NCBI GenBank assembly: GCA_020632995.1
Contig: JACKEN010000015.1
Location: forward strand, 1-64,000
Reading direction: 5' to 3'
Length of the DNA stretch: 64,000 bases
Source: Deltaproteobacteria bacterium
Lineage (GTDB): Bacteria > Myxococcota > Kuafuiibacteriia > Kuafuiibacteriales > Kuafuiibacteriaceae
Notes under the pieces: model-generated
Database searches by the model: none
What the model was told of the DNA's origin: nothing
Seen by the model: only the letters and a program-made list of their open reading frames with translations
Made by a program: the position numbers and the translations under genes
Shown here: positions 34,909-44,460 of the stretch, piece by piece
How the letters are laid out: every line of letters begins with the position of its first letter
Numbering within the stretch: position 1 is the stretch's first letter

Positions 34909-36134
34909 GCCGTCGCCTCCCCCGCCCACCTGCGGGCCTTGCGCCCCACCGAGGAGGGGCGCCGCAGGGTGGCCTGCCCTCGGACCTCGGCCGAGGCCCT
35001 GAGCAGGATCCCCACCGCCACCATGGTCACCACGAGCGAGGAGCGCCCGAAGGACACCAGCGGCAGGGTCAGGCCCTTGGTCGGCAAGAGCGCCGTCACC
35101 ACCGCCATGTTGGTGAAGGCCTGCACCCCCAGCCACGCGGTGAGCCCGAAGATCAGGAACATCGGGAAGCGGCAGGGCAGCCGCGAGGCCAGCCACAGGC
35201 CGCGCCCCACCAGCACCGCGAACGCCGTCACCACCATGAGCACCCCCACGAAGCCCAGCTCCTGGCCGAGCACCGCGAAGATGAAGTCGGTGTGGGACTC
35301 CGGCAGGAAGTAGAGCTTCTGGCTCCCCTCCCCCAGGCCCAGGCCGAGGGGCCCGCCGGAGCCGAAGGACACCAGCGACTCCCATACTTGGTAACCTATG
35401 TTGCGCCGGTAGGCCTCGGGCTCGAGGAACACGCGCAAGCGGGCCCACGCGTGGGGGTGCGAGAGCACGTAGTGCACCCCCACCGGCAAGGCGGCCACCA
35501 CCGCGAGCACCAGGTACGAGATGCGGGTGCCGGCCACGAAGAGCATGAGGCCCAAGGTGGCGTAGATCACCGCGCTCGTGCCGATGTCGGGCTGGATGAT
35601 CACCAGGCCCACCACGAAGCTGGTCACCACCACGTGGGGCAGAAAGCCGATCGAGAAGGAGCTCGCCTTCTCGCGCTTCTTGGCGAGCGAGTGCGCGAGG
35701 TAGACCACCACCGCGAGCTTCGCGAGCTCGCCCGGCTGGAACGAGGCCGGCCCGAGCGAGATCCAGCGCATCGCGCCGTTCACCCGGCGCCCCAGGCCGG
35801 GCACGAAGACCGCGGCGAGGAGCACCACCGACAGGCCGAGGAGCGGGTAGGCCAGCTTGCTCCACACCTCGAGCGGGATGCGCAGGGTGATGGCGAGGAG
35901 AAGCATCCCCATGAGGATGGAGGACAGGTGCCGGGCCAGGTACGCCTCGGCGTCCCCCGCCCCGTTCCCGGCGCGGACGGCGGAGGCGCTGTAGACGAGC
36001 ACCGTGCCCAGCCCCAACAGGAACACCGCGGCGCCCGCGATCCACGGGTCGACGGCCCGGGCCATCTCGGCCCCGGTGAGCCCGTTCGGCGCCGGCATCA
36101 TGGTGGGCGCGATGGTGTCGTTCTTCGTGCTCAT
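34905..36134 (-). CDS. ftsW: Peptidoglycan glycosyltransferase FtsW (SEDS family)
   Basis: A 409-aa polytopic membrane protein, with about ten TM helices from residue 30 on. SEDS hallmarks are present: RRVNGAMRWISLGPASFQPGELAKLAVVVYLA (shortened here to the core SFQPGELAKLA), a GLVIIQPDIGTSAV segment, the ESHTDFIFAVLGQELGF motif and VSFGRSSLV near the C-terminus. FtsW polymerises lipid II at the septum together with FtsI. The ATG at 36134 overlaps the murD stop (ATGA). A ~25-residue hydrophilic N-terminus precedes the first TM. Translational coupling to murD and murG is implied by 4-nt overlaps on both sides. Confidence 0.96.
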   Translation of the reverse strand: MSTKNDTIAPTMMPAPNGLTGAEMARAVDPWIAGAAVFLLGLGTVLVYSASAVRAGNGAGDAEAYLARHLSSILMGMLLLAITLRIPLEVWSKLAYPLLGLSVVLLAAVFVPGLGRRVNGAMRWISLGPASFQPGELAKLAVVVYLAHSLAKKREKASSFSIGFLPHVVVTSFVVGLVIIQPDIGTSAVIYATLGLMLFVAGTRISYLVLAVVAALPVGVHYVLSHPHAWARLRVFLEPEAYRRNIGYQVWESLVSFGSGGPLGLGLGEGSQKLYFLPESHTDFIFAVLGQELGFVGVLMVVTAFAVLVGRGLWLASRLPCRFPMFLIFGLTAWLGVQAFTNMAVVTALLPTKGLTLPLVSFGRSSLVVTMVAVGILLRASAEVRGQATLRRPSSVGRKARRWAGEATA

Positions 36135-37579
36135 GCCCCCAGCCCCTCCACCAACGCCCGGAAGACCTCGCCGCGGTGGTTGTAGTCCCTGAACTGATCG
36201 AAGGAGGCGCAGGCCGGTGACAACAAGACCTGCGCTCCCGGCTGGGCCCGAGCTCGAGCCACCGCCACCGCCTCGTCCAGGGTCCCCGCCGACACCACCT
36301 CGAAGCCGGCCGGCCCGAAGGCCGCCTCCACCAGGGGCGCGGCCTGGCCGATGCTCAGCACCAGCGCCACCTTGCCCCGGGCCGCCTCCACGAGCGGGGC
36401 CCACGGCGCGCCCTTGTCCTTGCCCCCCGCGATGAGGAGCACCGGGCCGGGGAGCGCCGCCAGCGCGGTCACCGCCGAGTCCACGTTGGTGGCCTTGGAG
36501 TCGTTGTAGTACCGGACCCCGCCGACCTCCCCCAGGAGCTCCAGCCGGTGGGGGAGCCCGCGGAAGGTCGACAAGCCAGCCTGCACCGCCTCGGGCGAGA
36601 CCCCGAGGTGACGGGCACACTCGATCGCGGCCAGGGCGTTGGCCTTGTTGTGAAGCCCCAACAGGGCCGGGTTGTCCAGTCGATAGCGCTCCACCCCGTC
36701 GTCGGTGGTGCGACGGGCCACGTCGTCGGACTCGAGGAGGGTCCCCATGGTGGAGGCAAGATCCGACGTCGGCGAGGGCGCGAACCAGCGGACGTCGCCC
36801 CCCAGGCTCAGGCCGGCGTCGGCGCAGTAGCGGTCCTTGGCGTTCAGCACCGCCACCCCGTGCACGCTCCGCCGCATCAGGAGACGGCGCTTCGCCGCCG
36901 CGTACTCCTCGAGGCTCTGGTACCGATCGGTGTGGTCCGGGGTGAGGTTCAGCCAGCAGCTCACCATGAACTGGGCCTCGACCACCGACTCCAGCTGGTA
37001 GCTCGACAGCTCCACCGCCGCGGCAACGTACCTTGCCGGGTCGAGGGCGAGGGTGGACAGGGGCTCTCCGAGGTTGCCCCCCGCGAACACCGCGTCCCCG
37101 TGCGCCTGCCGGAGCAGGTGGGCCACCAGGGCGGTCGTCGTGGACTTCCCGTTCGTGCCGGTAACCCCGACCATCGGCAGGTGGACGAACCAGGAGGCGA
37201 GCTCGACCTCGCCCACCAGGCGCCCCGCCTTGATGGAGTCGGCCAGCTCGGGGCGCGAGCGGGGCACCCCGGGGCTCAGGACCACCAGCTCGACCCCGGC
37301 CAGGGCCGCCGCGGTGAGGGGGACGAGCTCGACCCCCTGCAGGGCGGCCTGCGCGTCGGGCCCGAGGGCCTCGCGTGGGCGATCGTCCGCCACCACCACG
37401 GTGGCCCCCTTGGCCAGGAGCAGGCGCGCCGCGGCGAGGCCGCTCACCCCCGCCCCGACCACCGCGGCCCGGAGGGCGCCGCCCTTCTCGAGGCGGTCCC
37501 GCAGGACCGAGCACCGCGCGTACGCCTCGGGCGAGGGCTCGAACGGCTCGTAGGGGACGATCATGTCGACGCTGTCCAT
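36131..37579 (-). CDS. murD: UDP-N-acetylmuramoyl-L-alanine--D-glutamate ligase
   Basis: A 482-aa Mur ligase adding D-Glu. After an N-terminal extension of ~35 residues (MDSVDMIVPYEPFEPSPEAY), domain 1 starts at RAAVVGAGVSGLAAARLLLAKG. The ATP loop is GVTGTNGKSTTTALV, followed by AVELSSYQLE and NLTPDHTDRY. Domain 3 has NDSKATNVDSAVTAL, LIAGGKDKGA and the C-terminal LLSPACASFDQFRDYNHRG. The ATG at 37579 is used; an in-frame ATG at 37564 is the alternative. It overlaps ftsW by 4 nt and starts 14 nt after mraY. Confidence 0.96.
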   Translation of the reverse strand: MDSVDMIVPYEPFEPSPEAYARCSVLRDRLEKGGALRAAVVGAGVSGLAAARLLLAKGATVVVADDRPREALGPDAQAALQGVELVPLTAAALAGVELVVLSPGVPRSRPELADSIKAGRLVGEVELASWFVHLPMVGVTGTNGKSTTTALVAHLLRQAHGDAVFAGGNLGEPLSTLALDPARYVAAAVELSSYQLESVVEAQFMVSCWLNLTPDHTDRYQSLEEYAAAKRRLLMRRSVHGVAVLNAKDRYCADAGLSLGGDVRWFAPSPTSDLASTMGTLLESDDVARRTTDDGVERYRLDNPALLGLHNKANALAAIECARHLGVSPEAVQAGLSTFRGLPHRLELLGEVGGVRYYNDSKATNVDSAVTALAALPGPVLLIAGGKDKGAPWAPLVEAARGKVALVLSIGQAAPLVEAAFGPAGFEVVSAGTLDEAVAVARARAQPGAQVLLSPACASFDQFRDYNHRGEVFRALVEGLGA

Positions 37580-37593
37580 GGACGTGAGCCTCC

Positions 37594-38676
37594 TCAGCGC
37601 AGCTTCAGGGTGGCGAGCCCGGCCAGGGCCATGAGCACCGAGATGATCCAGAAGCGCACGATGACCTTGGGCTCCGGCCAACCCGAGAGCTCGAAGTGGT
37701 GGTGGAGGGGGGCCATCTTGAAGATCCGCTTCTTGCGGAGCTTGTAGGAGCCCACCTGCAGGATGACGGACACCGCCTCGGCCACGAACACCCCGTGGAT
37801 GATGGCGCTGACCAGCTCGTTCTTGGTGACGATGGCCAGCGCGCCCAGCGCGCCGCCCAGGGCGAGCGACCCCACGTCGCCCATGAAGACCTCGGCCGGG
37901 TGGGCGTTGTACCAGAGGAACCCGAGGCCCGAGCCCGCGAGGGCGGCGCAGAGCACCGCAAGCTCCTCTGCACCCGGGGTGGGCGGGATGCGGAGGTACT
38001 CGGCCAGGTTGAAGCCCGACAGGGTCGCGCCCGACGCGTAGGCGAGGACCAGGAACACCCCGGCCGAGATCACGGTGGGGACGATCGCGAGCCCGTCGAG
38101 ACCGTCGGTGAGGTTCAGCGCGTTGCTCGTGCCCATGAGCACGAGGAGCGCGAACGGGATGTAGAGCCAGCCGATGTCCGGGGCGAACAGGGTCGGCTTC
38201 ACGAACGGGAAGGACAGCTCCGTGGTGTAGGGCGTGGCCCACAGGAGGTAGCCCATCGCCACCAGGCCGAACAGGAGCTGGCCGATCAGCTTGTAGCGCC
38301 CCGGCAGGCCCTTGGTGTTCTTCAGCGCCACCTTTCGATAGTCGTCGACGAAGCCCACCAGGCCGTAGCCGAGGAAGACGATGAGGACGAACCACACGTA
38401 GCGGTTCTCGAGGTCCATCCACAGGAGCGTGGGCAGGGTGGCGCAGAACACGATCAGGGTGCCGCCCATGGTGGGGGTGCCCTGCTTCTTCTCGTGGGAC
38501 TGCGGCCCGTCGTCCCGGACCTCCTGGCCGATCGCCATGCGCCGGAGCCACCGGATGAACATCGGCCCGAGCCAGATGGACAACAGGAGCGAGAACACCG
38601 CGGCGAGCAGGATCCGCGCCGACGGGTAGCGGAACACGTTCACGCCGAGCTTGCCGTAGAGCAGCCAGTACAGCAC
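37594..38676 (-). CDS. mraY: Phospho-N-acetylmuramoyl-pentapeptide transferase
   Basis: A 360-aa membrane enzyme (about ten TM helices) that transfers phospho-MurNAc-pentapeptide to undecaprenyl phosphate, making lipid I. Family motifs: KKQGTPTMGGTLI near residue 65, DDYRKVALKN (the Asp pair), ALNLTDGLDGLA with its catalytic Asp residues, FMGDVGSLALGG, and the C-terminal MAPLHHHFELSGWPE. Length is typical. It starts one base after the murF stop and is followed by murD 14 nt later. Confidence 0.97.
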   Translation of the reverse strand: MLYWLLYGKLGVNVFRYPSARILLAAVFSLLLSIWLGPMFIRWLRRMAIGQEVRDDGPQSHEKKQGTPTMGGTLIVFCATLPTLLWMDLENRYVWFVLIVFLGYGLVGFVDDYRKVALKNTKGLPGRYKLIGQLLFGLVAMGYLLWATPYTTELSFPFVKPTLFAPDIGWLYIPFALLVLMGTSNALNLTDGLDGLAIVPTVISAGVFLVLAYASGATLSGFNLAEYLRIPPTPGAEELAVLCAALAGSGLGFLWYNAHPAEVFMGDVGSLALGGALGALAIVTKNELVSAIIHGVFVAEAVSVILQVGSYKLRKKRIFKMAPLHHHFELSGWPEPKVIVRFWIISVLMALAGLATLKLR

Positions 38677-38677
38677 G

Positions 38678-40096
38678 TCAGTCGACCTCTCCCTCGATGA
38701 GCCGGATGAAGCGCTCCATGCGGATGCCCCTCGACCCCTTCACGAGAACCACGTCGCCGGGGCGCCACCTTTCCCTCGCCCACGCGAACAGGGCGGCGTC
38801 GTCCTCCGCCTCGTGGTGGGCGGGCGCCCCCGCGCCCTGGGCAGCCCGGGCGATGGGCCCCGCGCCGGGGCCGAAGGCGGCCACCGCCACCGCGCCCGCC
38901 GCAGCCGCCGCCTCACCCACCCGGGCGTGCTCGGCCTCCGAGAACTCACCGAGCTCCCGCATCTCGCCGAGCAGGGCCACCAGCCGGCCACCCCGGGCCC
39001 GGGCGATGCCCGCCGCGGTGGCGAGCGCGGCCTCCATCGAGGCACGGTTGGCGTTGTAGCCGTCGTCGATCACCCACAGGTCGCCCACCCCGCGGGCCGC
39101 GAGGCGACCGCCGGGGATGACCACCTTCGAGAGGCCCGCCGCCACCGCGTCGAGCTCCACCGGCACGAGGTCCGGGCGCGCGGTGGCCAGGGCCACCGCC
39201 CCCGCCGCGTTGAGGGCGTTGTGGGCGCCGTCGAGCGGCAGGAAGGCTTGCATCCGCCGGCCGTCGACGTGCAGCACCAGATCTTGCCCGCCCTGGGCCC
39301 GCGGCGCGGCCGAGGTCAGGTGCACGTCAGCGGAGGGGTCCCGCCCGAAGGTCCTCTGGAGGGCGCCGGCGGCGCTCGCCTGCCCCACCACCCGCGGGTC
39401 GTCCAGGTTCACCACCGCCACCGCGCGAGCGGGCAGGCCCTTGAAGAGCTCCCCCTTCGCGTTGGCTACCGCCTCCATGGACCCCAGCTCCCCGATGTGG
39501 GCCGGGCCGACGTTGAGCACCAGGCCCGCCACCGGCTCGGCGAGCTCGGTGTAGCGCGCGATCTCGCCCGGCCGGTTCATACCCATCTCGACCACGGCCA
39601 CCTCGTGGTGGGCCTCGAGGCCGAGGAGGGTCAGGGGCACGCCGATCAGGTTGTTGAGGTTCCCCTGGGTCTTCAGGCAGGGTCGCGCCTGGGCCTGGAT
39701 GGCCGCCACCATCTCCTTCGTGGTGGTCTTGCCGTTCGAGCCGGTGAGGGCCAGCGCGGGCACCCCGAGCTTTTGCTTGTGGTAGCGGGCGAGGTCACCC
39801 AGGGCCCGCAAGGTGTCCGGCACCACCACCAGGGTCGTGTCGACATCACCCACCCCGACCCGGCTGTAGCCCGCGTCGCTCACGAGGAGGCCGCTGGCCC
39901 CCGCGTGCAGGGCATCTTGCAGAAAGTCGTGGGCGTCGAAGCGGGCCCCCACCAGGGCCACGAAGAGGTGATCGGTGAGGGCGTCCTTGGTGTCGGTGGC
40001 CACGCCGAGGAGGGGTCGGGAGCCCTCCTGGAGGAGGGCTCCGCCCACCGCGTCGGCCACCTCGCGGGGGAGGAAGGCGCTGGGGCGGGCGATCAT
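38678..40096 (-). CDS. murF: UDP-MurNAc-tripeptide--D-alanyl-D-alanine ligase
   Basis: A 472-aa Mur ligase that adds the D-Ala-D-Ala dipeptide. It shows VATDTKDALTDHLFVALVG (the MurF/MurE N-terminal substrate domain), the ATP loop ALTGSNGKTTTKEMV, KTQGNLNNLIGVPLTLL, VVEMGMNRPGEI, DGAHNALNAAGAVALA, IDDGYNANRASMEAAL and the terminal VLVKGSRGIRMERF. It overlaps murE by 4 nt. Its dipeptide donor would come from a Ddl ligase that is not encoded in this cluster. Confidence 0.97.
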   Translation of the reverse strand: MIARPSAFLPREVADAVGGALLQEGSRPLLGVATDTKDALTDHLFVALVGARFDAHDFLQDALHAGASGLLVSDAGYSRVGVGDVDTTLVVVPDTLRALGDLARYHKQKLGVPALALTGSNGKTTTKEMVAAIQAQARPCLKTQGNLNNLIGVPLTLLGLEAHHEVAVVEMGMNRPGEIARYTELAEPVAGLVLNVGPAHIGELGSMEAVANAKGELFKGLPARAVAVVNLDDPRVVGQASAAGALQRTFGRDPSADVHLTSAAPRAQGGQDLVLHVDGRRMQAFLPLDGAHNALNAAGAVALATARPDLVPVELDAVAAGLSKVVIPGGRLAARGVGDLWVIDDGYNANRASMEAALATAAGIARARGGRLVALLGEMRELGEFSEAEHARVGEAAAAAGAVAVAAFGPGAGPIARAAQGAGAPAHHEAEDDAALFAWARERWRPGDVVLVKGSRGIRMERFIRLIEGEVD

Positions 40097-41874
40097 GTCT
40101 TCTGAGGAGCCGGCGGATCGCCGGTCCCTCCCCCTTCCGAGCTTTCGCTCTCCTCCACGATCATCACCAGATCGTCCTCGTCGGCCTCCTCGGCCACGAT
40201 GTCCGGCTCCATGTCGACCTCGTCCACGATGCTGGACGGGTCGACCGACTGGGTCACCGGCAGCGCCGACTCCGGCGCCTCGGCCAGGATCTCGAGGGCG
40301 TCCTCGACCTGGTCCGCGGTGACCTCCCCCGTGGCGTCCTCGAACACCATGGGCGGGGGCGGCGGCTCACCGGCGAGGATGCGCCGGGCCTCGTCGCGGT
40401 CCTCGAAGCGGTGCTTCTCCTTGCCGACGATCTGGTAGTTCTCGTGGCCCTTGCCCGCGATCAGCACCACGTCATCGGGCCCCGCGGCCTCGATCGCAAG
40501 CCGGATTGCGTGGCGGCGATCCAGCTCCACCACGAAGGTCTTGGCCGCGATGGCCTGGCCCTTGGTGAAGCCCCCGGCCAGCAGGCCCTTCTCCACCGCC
40601 TGGGCGATGGCCTTGGGGTCCTCGTTGCGCGGGTTGTCGTTGGTCACCACCGCGGCGTCGGCGCCCGCCGCCACCGCGCGGCCCATCGGGTCGCGCTTGT
40701 GCTGGTCGCGATCACCGCCGCAGCCGAACACCACGATCAGCCGCCCCTTCACCTGGGGCCGCAGGGCCGAGATCGCCTTCGAGAGCGCGTCGGGGGTGTG
40801 GGCGTAGTCCACGAAGACCGCCCTGCCCTGCGGGTCGGGCACGCGGTCGAGGCGACCGGGCACCCGCTCGAGCTGCTCGAGGCCCCGCAGGATGCGTTGC
40901 TTCGAGAAGCCCATGGCGAGGGCCATGCCCATCGCCACCAGGATGTTGTTGAGGTTGTGCGGCCCGATGAGGGGCGAGGTGATCTCCCAGACCCCCTTGC
41001 TCGTCCGCACCGTGGCCTTGATGCCGTCGAGCCCGTAGTGGGCCTCGAGCGCCACCAGATCTGCGTCGGACTTGGGGTCGAGCGAGACCTTCAGCGTCTT
41101 GCCGCCCCACCGCTCCACGATCTCCGCCCCCTTGGGGTCGTCGACGTTGACCACCGCCATCCGGCCGCGGGCCCGGCTCTTCCGGAGGAACTCGGAGAAC
41201 AGGCGCGCCTTGGCCTCGAAGTAGGTGTCGAGGTCGCCGTGGTAGTCCAGGTGGTCCTGGGAGAAGTTGGTGAAGCCCGCGACCTTGAAGTGCAGGCCGG
41301 CCACCCGCTCCTGATCGAGCGCGTGCGAGGAGACCTCCATCGCGACGTGGCTCACGCCCGCGTCCACCATCTCGCCCAGCGTGGCCTGAAGGGTGACCGC
41401 GTCGGGGGTGGTGTGGGCCAGGGGCAGGGTCTTGTTCCCGTAGCGGCAGTCCACCGTGCCGATGACCCCGACCTTCTTGCTGGCGGCGCGGATGATGCTC
41501 TCCAGCACGTAGGTGACGGTGGTCTTGCCGTTGGTGCCGGTGACACCAGCGACCAGGAGCTTGCGCGAGGGCTGCCCGTAGAAGTTGGCCGCGGCCAGCG
41601 CGAGGGCCCGGCGCGCGTTCGGCACCAGGACCACGTTGGCCCGCGCGATCTCGTCCGCGGACTCGGGCCACGCCTCGCCCATGACGCCCAGGGCGCCGCG
41701 CCGCAGCGCCTCGGGGATGTGGTCGTGCCCGTCCTGGGAGACCCCACGCACCGCCACGAACAGCTGCCCCGGCCCCACCCGCCGGGAGTCCGCCGACAGA
41801 CCGCTGATCTCGGCGTCGAAAATACCCCGCCGGTCCGTGATGGCGATTCCTCGAATGACCTCGTCCAACCTCAT
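40093..41874 (-). CDS. murE: UDP-MurNAc-L-Ala-D-Glu--meso-diaminopimelate ligase, with acidic C-terminal tail
   Basis: A 593-aa Mur ligase adding the third residue of the stem peptide. It has GLSADSRRVGPGQLFVAVRG, the ATP loop GVTGTNGKTTVTYVLE, VAMEVSSHALDQ, FTNFSQDHLDYHG, VDYAHTPDAL and GCGGDRDQHKRDPMGRAV. The motif TNDNPRNEDP contains DNPR, which marks meso-DAP specificity in this family, so the wall is predicted to be DAP type. The usual enzyme ends near residue 500 (KHRFEDRDEARRIL). Here about 91 more residues follow (503-593), with 27 Asp/Glu and one Lys, ending EESESSEGGGTGDPPAPQKT. The tail's role is unknown. The gene starts 21 nt after ftsI. Confidence 0.96.
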   Translation of the reverse strand: MRLDEVIRGIAITDRRGIFDAEISGLSADSRRVGPGQLFVAVRGVSQDGHDHIPEALRRGALGVMGEAWPESADEIARANVVLVPNARRALALAAANFYGQPSRKLLVAGVTGTNGKTTVTYVLESIIRAASKKVGVIGTVDCRYGNKTLPLAHTTPDAVTLQATLGEMVDAGVSHVAMEVSSHALDQERVAGLHFKVAGFTNFSQDHLDYHGDLDTYFEAKARLFSEFLRKSRARGRMAVVNVDDPKGAEIVERWGGKTLKVSLDPKSDADLVALEAHYGLDGIKATVRTSKGVWEITSPLIGPHNLNNILVAMGMALAMGFSKQRILRGLEQLERVPGRLDRVPDPQGRAVFVDYAHTPDALSKAISALRPQVKGRLIVVFGCGGDRDQHKRDPMGRAVAAGADAAVVTNDNPRNEDPKAIAQAVEKGLLAGGFTKGQAIAAKTFVVELDRRHAIRLAIEAAGPDDVVLIAGKGHENYQIVGKEKHRFEDRDEARRILAGEPPPPPMVFEDATGEVTADQVEDALEILAEAPESALPVTQSVDPSSIVDEVDMEPDIVAEEADEDDLVMIVEESESSEGGGTGDPPAPQKT

Positions 41875-41895
41875 ATCCGCTCCTCGGTTCGCGCC

Positions 41896-44460
41896 CTATC
41901 CCCTGGGCTCGAGGGTCACCGTACACGCGTCGCCCGGCGCGATACGCGCCCCGGCGGCAGGTGCCTGATGAACCACTCGACCCGTGCCCTTCACGACGGG
42001 GTCGCAGCGCACTTCAGCGGAACGGTTTAGCACTTCATGGAGCTTGAGACCCGCGAAGTTCGGCATCCGACCGACCCCCGCCGCCGCCTCCGCCGGGGCC
42101 GCCTCCGCCAGCGGCTCCAGCCCCAGGAGGGCCTGGGCCTCCTCCGAGAGCGAGGCCGCGAAGGCCGCCCCGAACTCCTGCTCCTCGCCCAAGGCCTCGG
42201 ACTCACTCCACTTCTCCCGGTCACCCCCGTGCGCGAGGGCCGCCTCGGGGTGCTCCTTCGGCAGCGGCTCGGGTCGATAGGCGGCGAGGAAGGCGTCCCG
42301 GGCCTCCGGCTGGTCGGGGAAGACGGACCGGGCGCTCAGGGCGGCCAGGGCGATCTTCTTGAAGGCCGGACCCGCCACGTCGCCCCCGTAGATGCTCCCC
42401 TTGGGCTCGTCCACCAGGACGAGGATCGTGACCTCCGGCCGATCCGCGGGCACGAACCCCACGAAGCTCGCGGTGTACAGCTCGTGGCTGTAGGCCCGGG
42501 TCACGGGGTCGATCTTCTGGGCGGTCCCGGTCTTGCCCGCCACCTCGAAGCCCGGCACCGCCGCCTTGAGCGCGGTGCCGCCGGGCTTGGTGACCTCGGT
42601 CATCATCTTCGCAACCTGGCCTGCGGTCCGTTCCGACATGATCCGCACGCCCTCGGGCCGCTCGGGCTCGGTGACCTGCCCCTGCTTGTCCTCCAGGCGG
42701 CGCACCAGCCGGGGGCGCATGCGCACCCCGCCGTTGGCGATGGTCGCCGCGGCCTGGGCCACCTGGAGCGGGGTCACCGCCACGCCCTGCCCGAACGCGA
42801 TGTTGGCGAGCGCGATGTCACGCCAGGTGTCGGGGTCGCGGATCAGCCCGCGCAGCTCGCCCGGCAGCTCCACCCCCGTCGTCTCGCCGAAGCCGAAGCG
42901 GCGGAGCCACTGGTAGAGGCGATCCCGCTGGAGCATCACCCCGATCTTGGCCGAGCAGATGTTGGAGGACTTCTGGAGCACCTCGGTGACCGTCAGCTCA
43001 CCGTAGTGGTGGTTCGCGTCCCGGATGGTGCGGCCGCCGAAGCGCCACTGGCCGTCCTCGCAGTCTATCTTGCTCTCGGGCCGGATCAGGCCCTCCTCCA
43101 GGGCGGCCGAGACCGTCACCATCTTCATGGTGGAGCCCGGCTCGAACACCGCGCTCACCACCCGGTTCAGGTGGTTGTCCGCGGTGGTGCCCGAGAGGTT
43201 GTTCGGGTTGTAGGTCGGGTAGCTGGCGAGGGCGAGGATGTCCCCGGTGCTCGGCTCGAGCACCACCGCGACCCCGCTCTTCGCCTTGTAGCCGGTCACC
43301 GCCTCCTCGAGGGCGGACTGCGCCGCGTACTGGATCTGGCGGTCGAGGGTCAGGGTGAGATCCGAGCCCTCGAGCACCGAGTCCGGCACGAACCCCTCGC
43401 TGAACACCCGGTTCCCGAGCGCGTCCCTCAGGCCCAGCACCTCGGTGGAGGAGCCCTGCAGGTCCTCGTCGAAGCGGCGCTCCACCCCCGCCCGCCCCTC
43501 ACCCTCGAAGTTGGTGAAGCCCAGGACGTGGGCGGCCAGATCCACGTTCGAGTAGAAGCGCTTCGGCTCCTTCTCGGTGCCGATCCCCTTGATCCCGAGG
43601 GCGAGCACCTGCGCCGCCACGTCGCTGGAGACCCGGCGGCGCAGGAACGTGAAGGCGCGCTTGCCGGAGAGCCTCCGCTCCAGCTTCTTGGGCGACAGGC
43701 CGAGGATCGGCGCAAGCTTTCTTGCAGCCTCCGCCGGGTCCTCGATCAGGCGCGGGTTCGCGATCACCGAGTCGACGTCGACCGTGATCGCGAGCTCGGC
43801 CCCGTGCCGGTCCTTGATCACCCCGCGCTTCGCCTTGATGTGGGCGCTCACCGTGGCCTGGCGCTCGGCCGCGTCGCTGTACTGCTCGCCCTCGAGCAGC
43901 TGGAGCTGGAACGCGCGGCCGAGGATCACAGAGACCGCCGCCGCGAACACCGCCAGCACCATGGTGGCCCGGCGGCGCACCCCGCGTAGCTCGTCCGCCT
44001 CGGAGCGGGTCGGGCCGGGCCGCGGGGCGAAGAGCTTCGCCAGCCAGCCCGGGCTCTGCCGCACCTGCCGGGTGCGCGTCCGGGTGTTGGTGCCGGTGGT
44101 CGACAACCCAGCCTGCGCACGTGAGCGAGGGCCACGCACCCGCGCCTTGATCTTCGCCTCGCGGCGGCGCTCCAGCCAGCGGGCGAGGAGCCCCGGCCCC
44201 TTCGGGGCCCGGGCGCGGGCGACCTTCTCGGTCTTGGCGATCCTGGGCGCCTTCGCGACCTTCGGCTTCGCGACCTTCGGCGCCTTCGCGATCTTCGGCG
44301 CCTTCGGGGCATCGGGCCGCGTGATGCGCGCCAGGAAACCCGGCTTGCCGTCCCGGGCGGAGCGGCGGCGGGGCTTGGTGGCTCGGGCCTGCTTCACCAG
44401 GGCCTCGGAGCCCAGGCGCTGCGGCAGATCCTTCGGGTTGTGGGTGCGGCGGGGGCTCAC
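41896..44460 (-). CDS. ftsI: Septal peptidoglycan transpeptidase FtsI (PBP3) with long basic N-tail and PASTA domain
   Basis: An 854-aa class B penicillin-binding protein from a GTG at 44460, overlapping the ftsL stop (GTGA). Residues 1-163 are cytoplasmic and very basic (about 47 Lys/Arg against 10 Asp/Glu), with histone H1-like KAPK/VAKPKVAK repeats near 52-80. The TM is about 164-182. The pedestal domain follows (about 200-365). The transpeptidase holds S443TMK446, S498SN500 and K643TG645, so all three active-site motifs are intact. A single PASTA domain closes the protein (about 798-854). Usual FtsI tails are 20-40 residues. The PASTA domain, and the order next to ftsL and murE, suit the septal enzyme that works with FtsW. 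Confidence 0.96.
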   Translation of the reverse strand: MSPRRTHNPKDLPQRLGSEALVKQARATKPRRRSARDGKPGFLARITRPDAPKAPKIAKAPKVAKPKVAKAPRIAKTEKVARARAPKGPGLLARWLERRREAKIKARVRGPRSRAQAGLSTTGTNTRTRTRQVRQSPGWLAKLFAPRPGPTRSEADELRGVRRRATMVLAVFAAAVSVILGRAFQLQLLEGEQYSDAAERQATVSAHIKAKRGVIKDRHGAELAITVDVDSVIANPRLIEDPAEAARKLAPILGLSPKKLERRLSGKRAFTFLRRRVSSDVAAQVLALGIKGIGTEKEPKRFYSNVDLAAHVLGFTNFEGEGRAGVERRFDEDLQGSSTEVLGLRDALGNRVFSEGFVPDSVLEGSDLTLTLDRQIQYAAQSALEEAVTGYKAKSGVAVVLEPSTGDILALASYPTYNPNNLSGTTADNHLNRVVSAVFEPGSTMKMVTVSAALEEGLIRPESKIDCEDGQWRFGGRTIRDANHHYGELTVTEVLQKSSNICSAKIGVMLQRDRLYQWLRRFGFGETTGVELPGELRGLIRDPDTWRDIALANIAFGQGVAVTPLQVAQAAATIANGGVRMRPRLVRRLEDKQGQVTEPERPEGVRIMSERTAGQVAKMMTEVTKPGGTALKAAVPGFEVAGKTGTAQKIDPVTRAYSHELYTASFVGFVPADRPEVTILVLVDEPKGSIYGGDVAGPAFKKIALAALSARSVFPDQPEARDAFLAAYRPEPLPKEHPEAALAHGGDREKWSESEALGEEQEFGAAFAASLSEEAQALLGLEPLAEAAPAEAAAGVGRMPNFAGLKLHEVLNRSAEVRCDPVVKGTGRVVHQAPAAGARIAPGDACTVTLEPRG

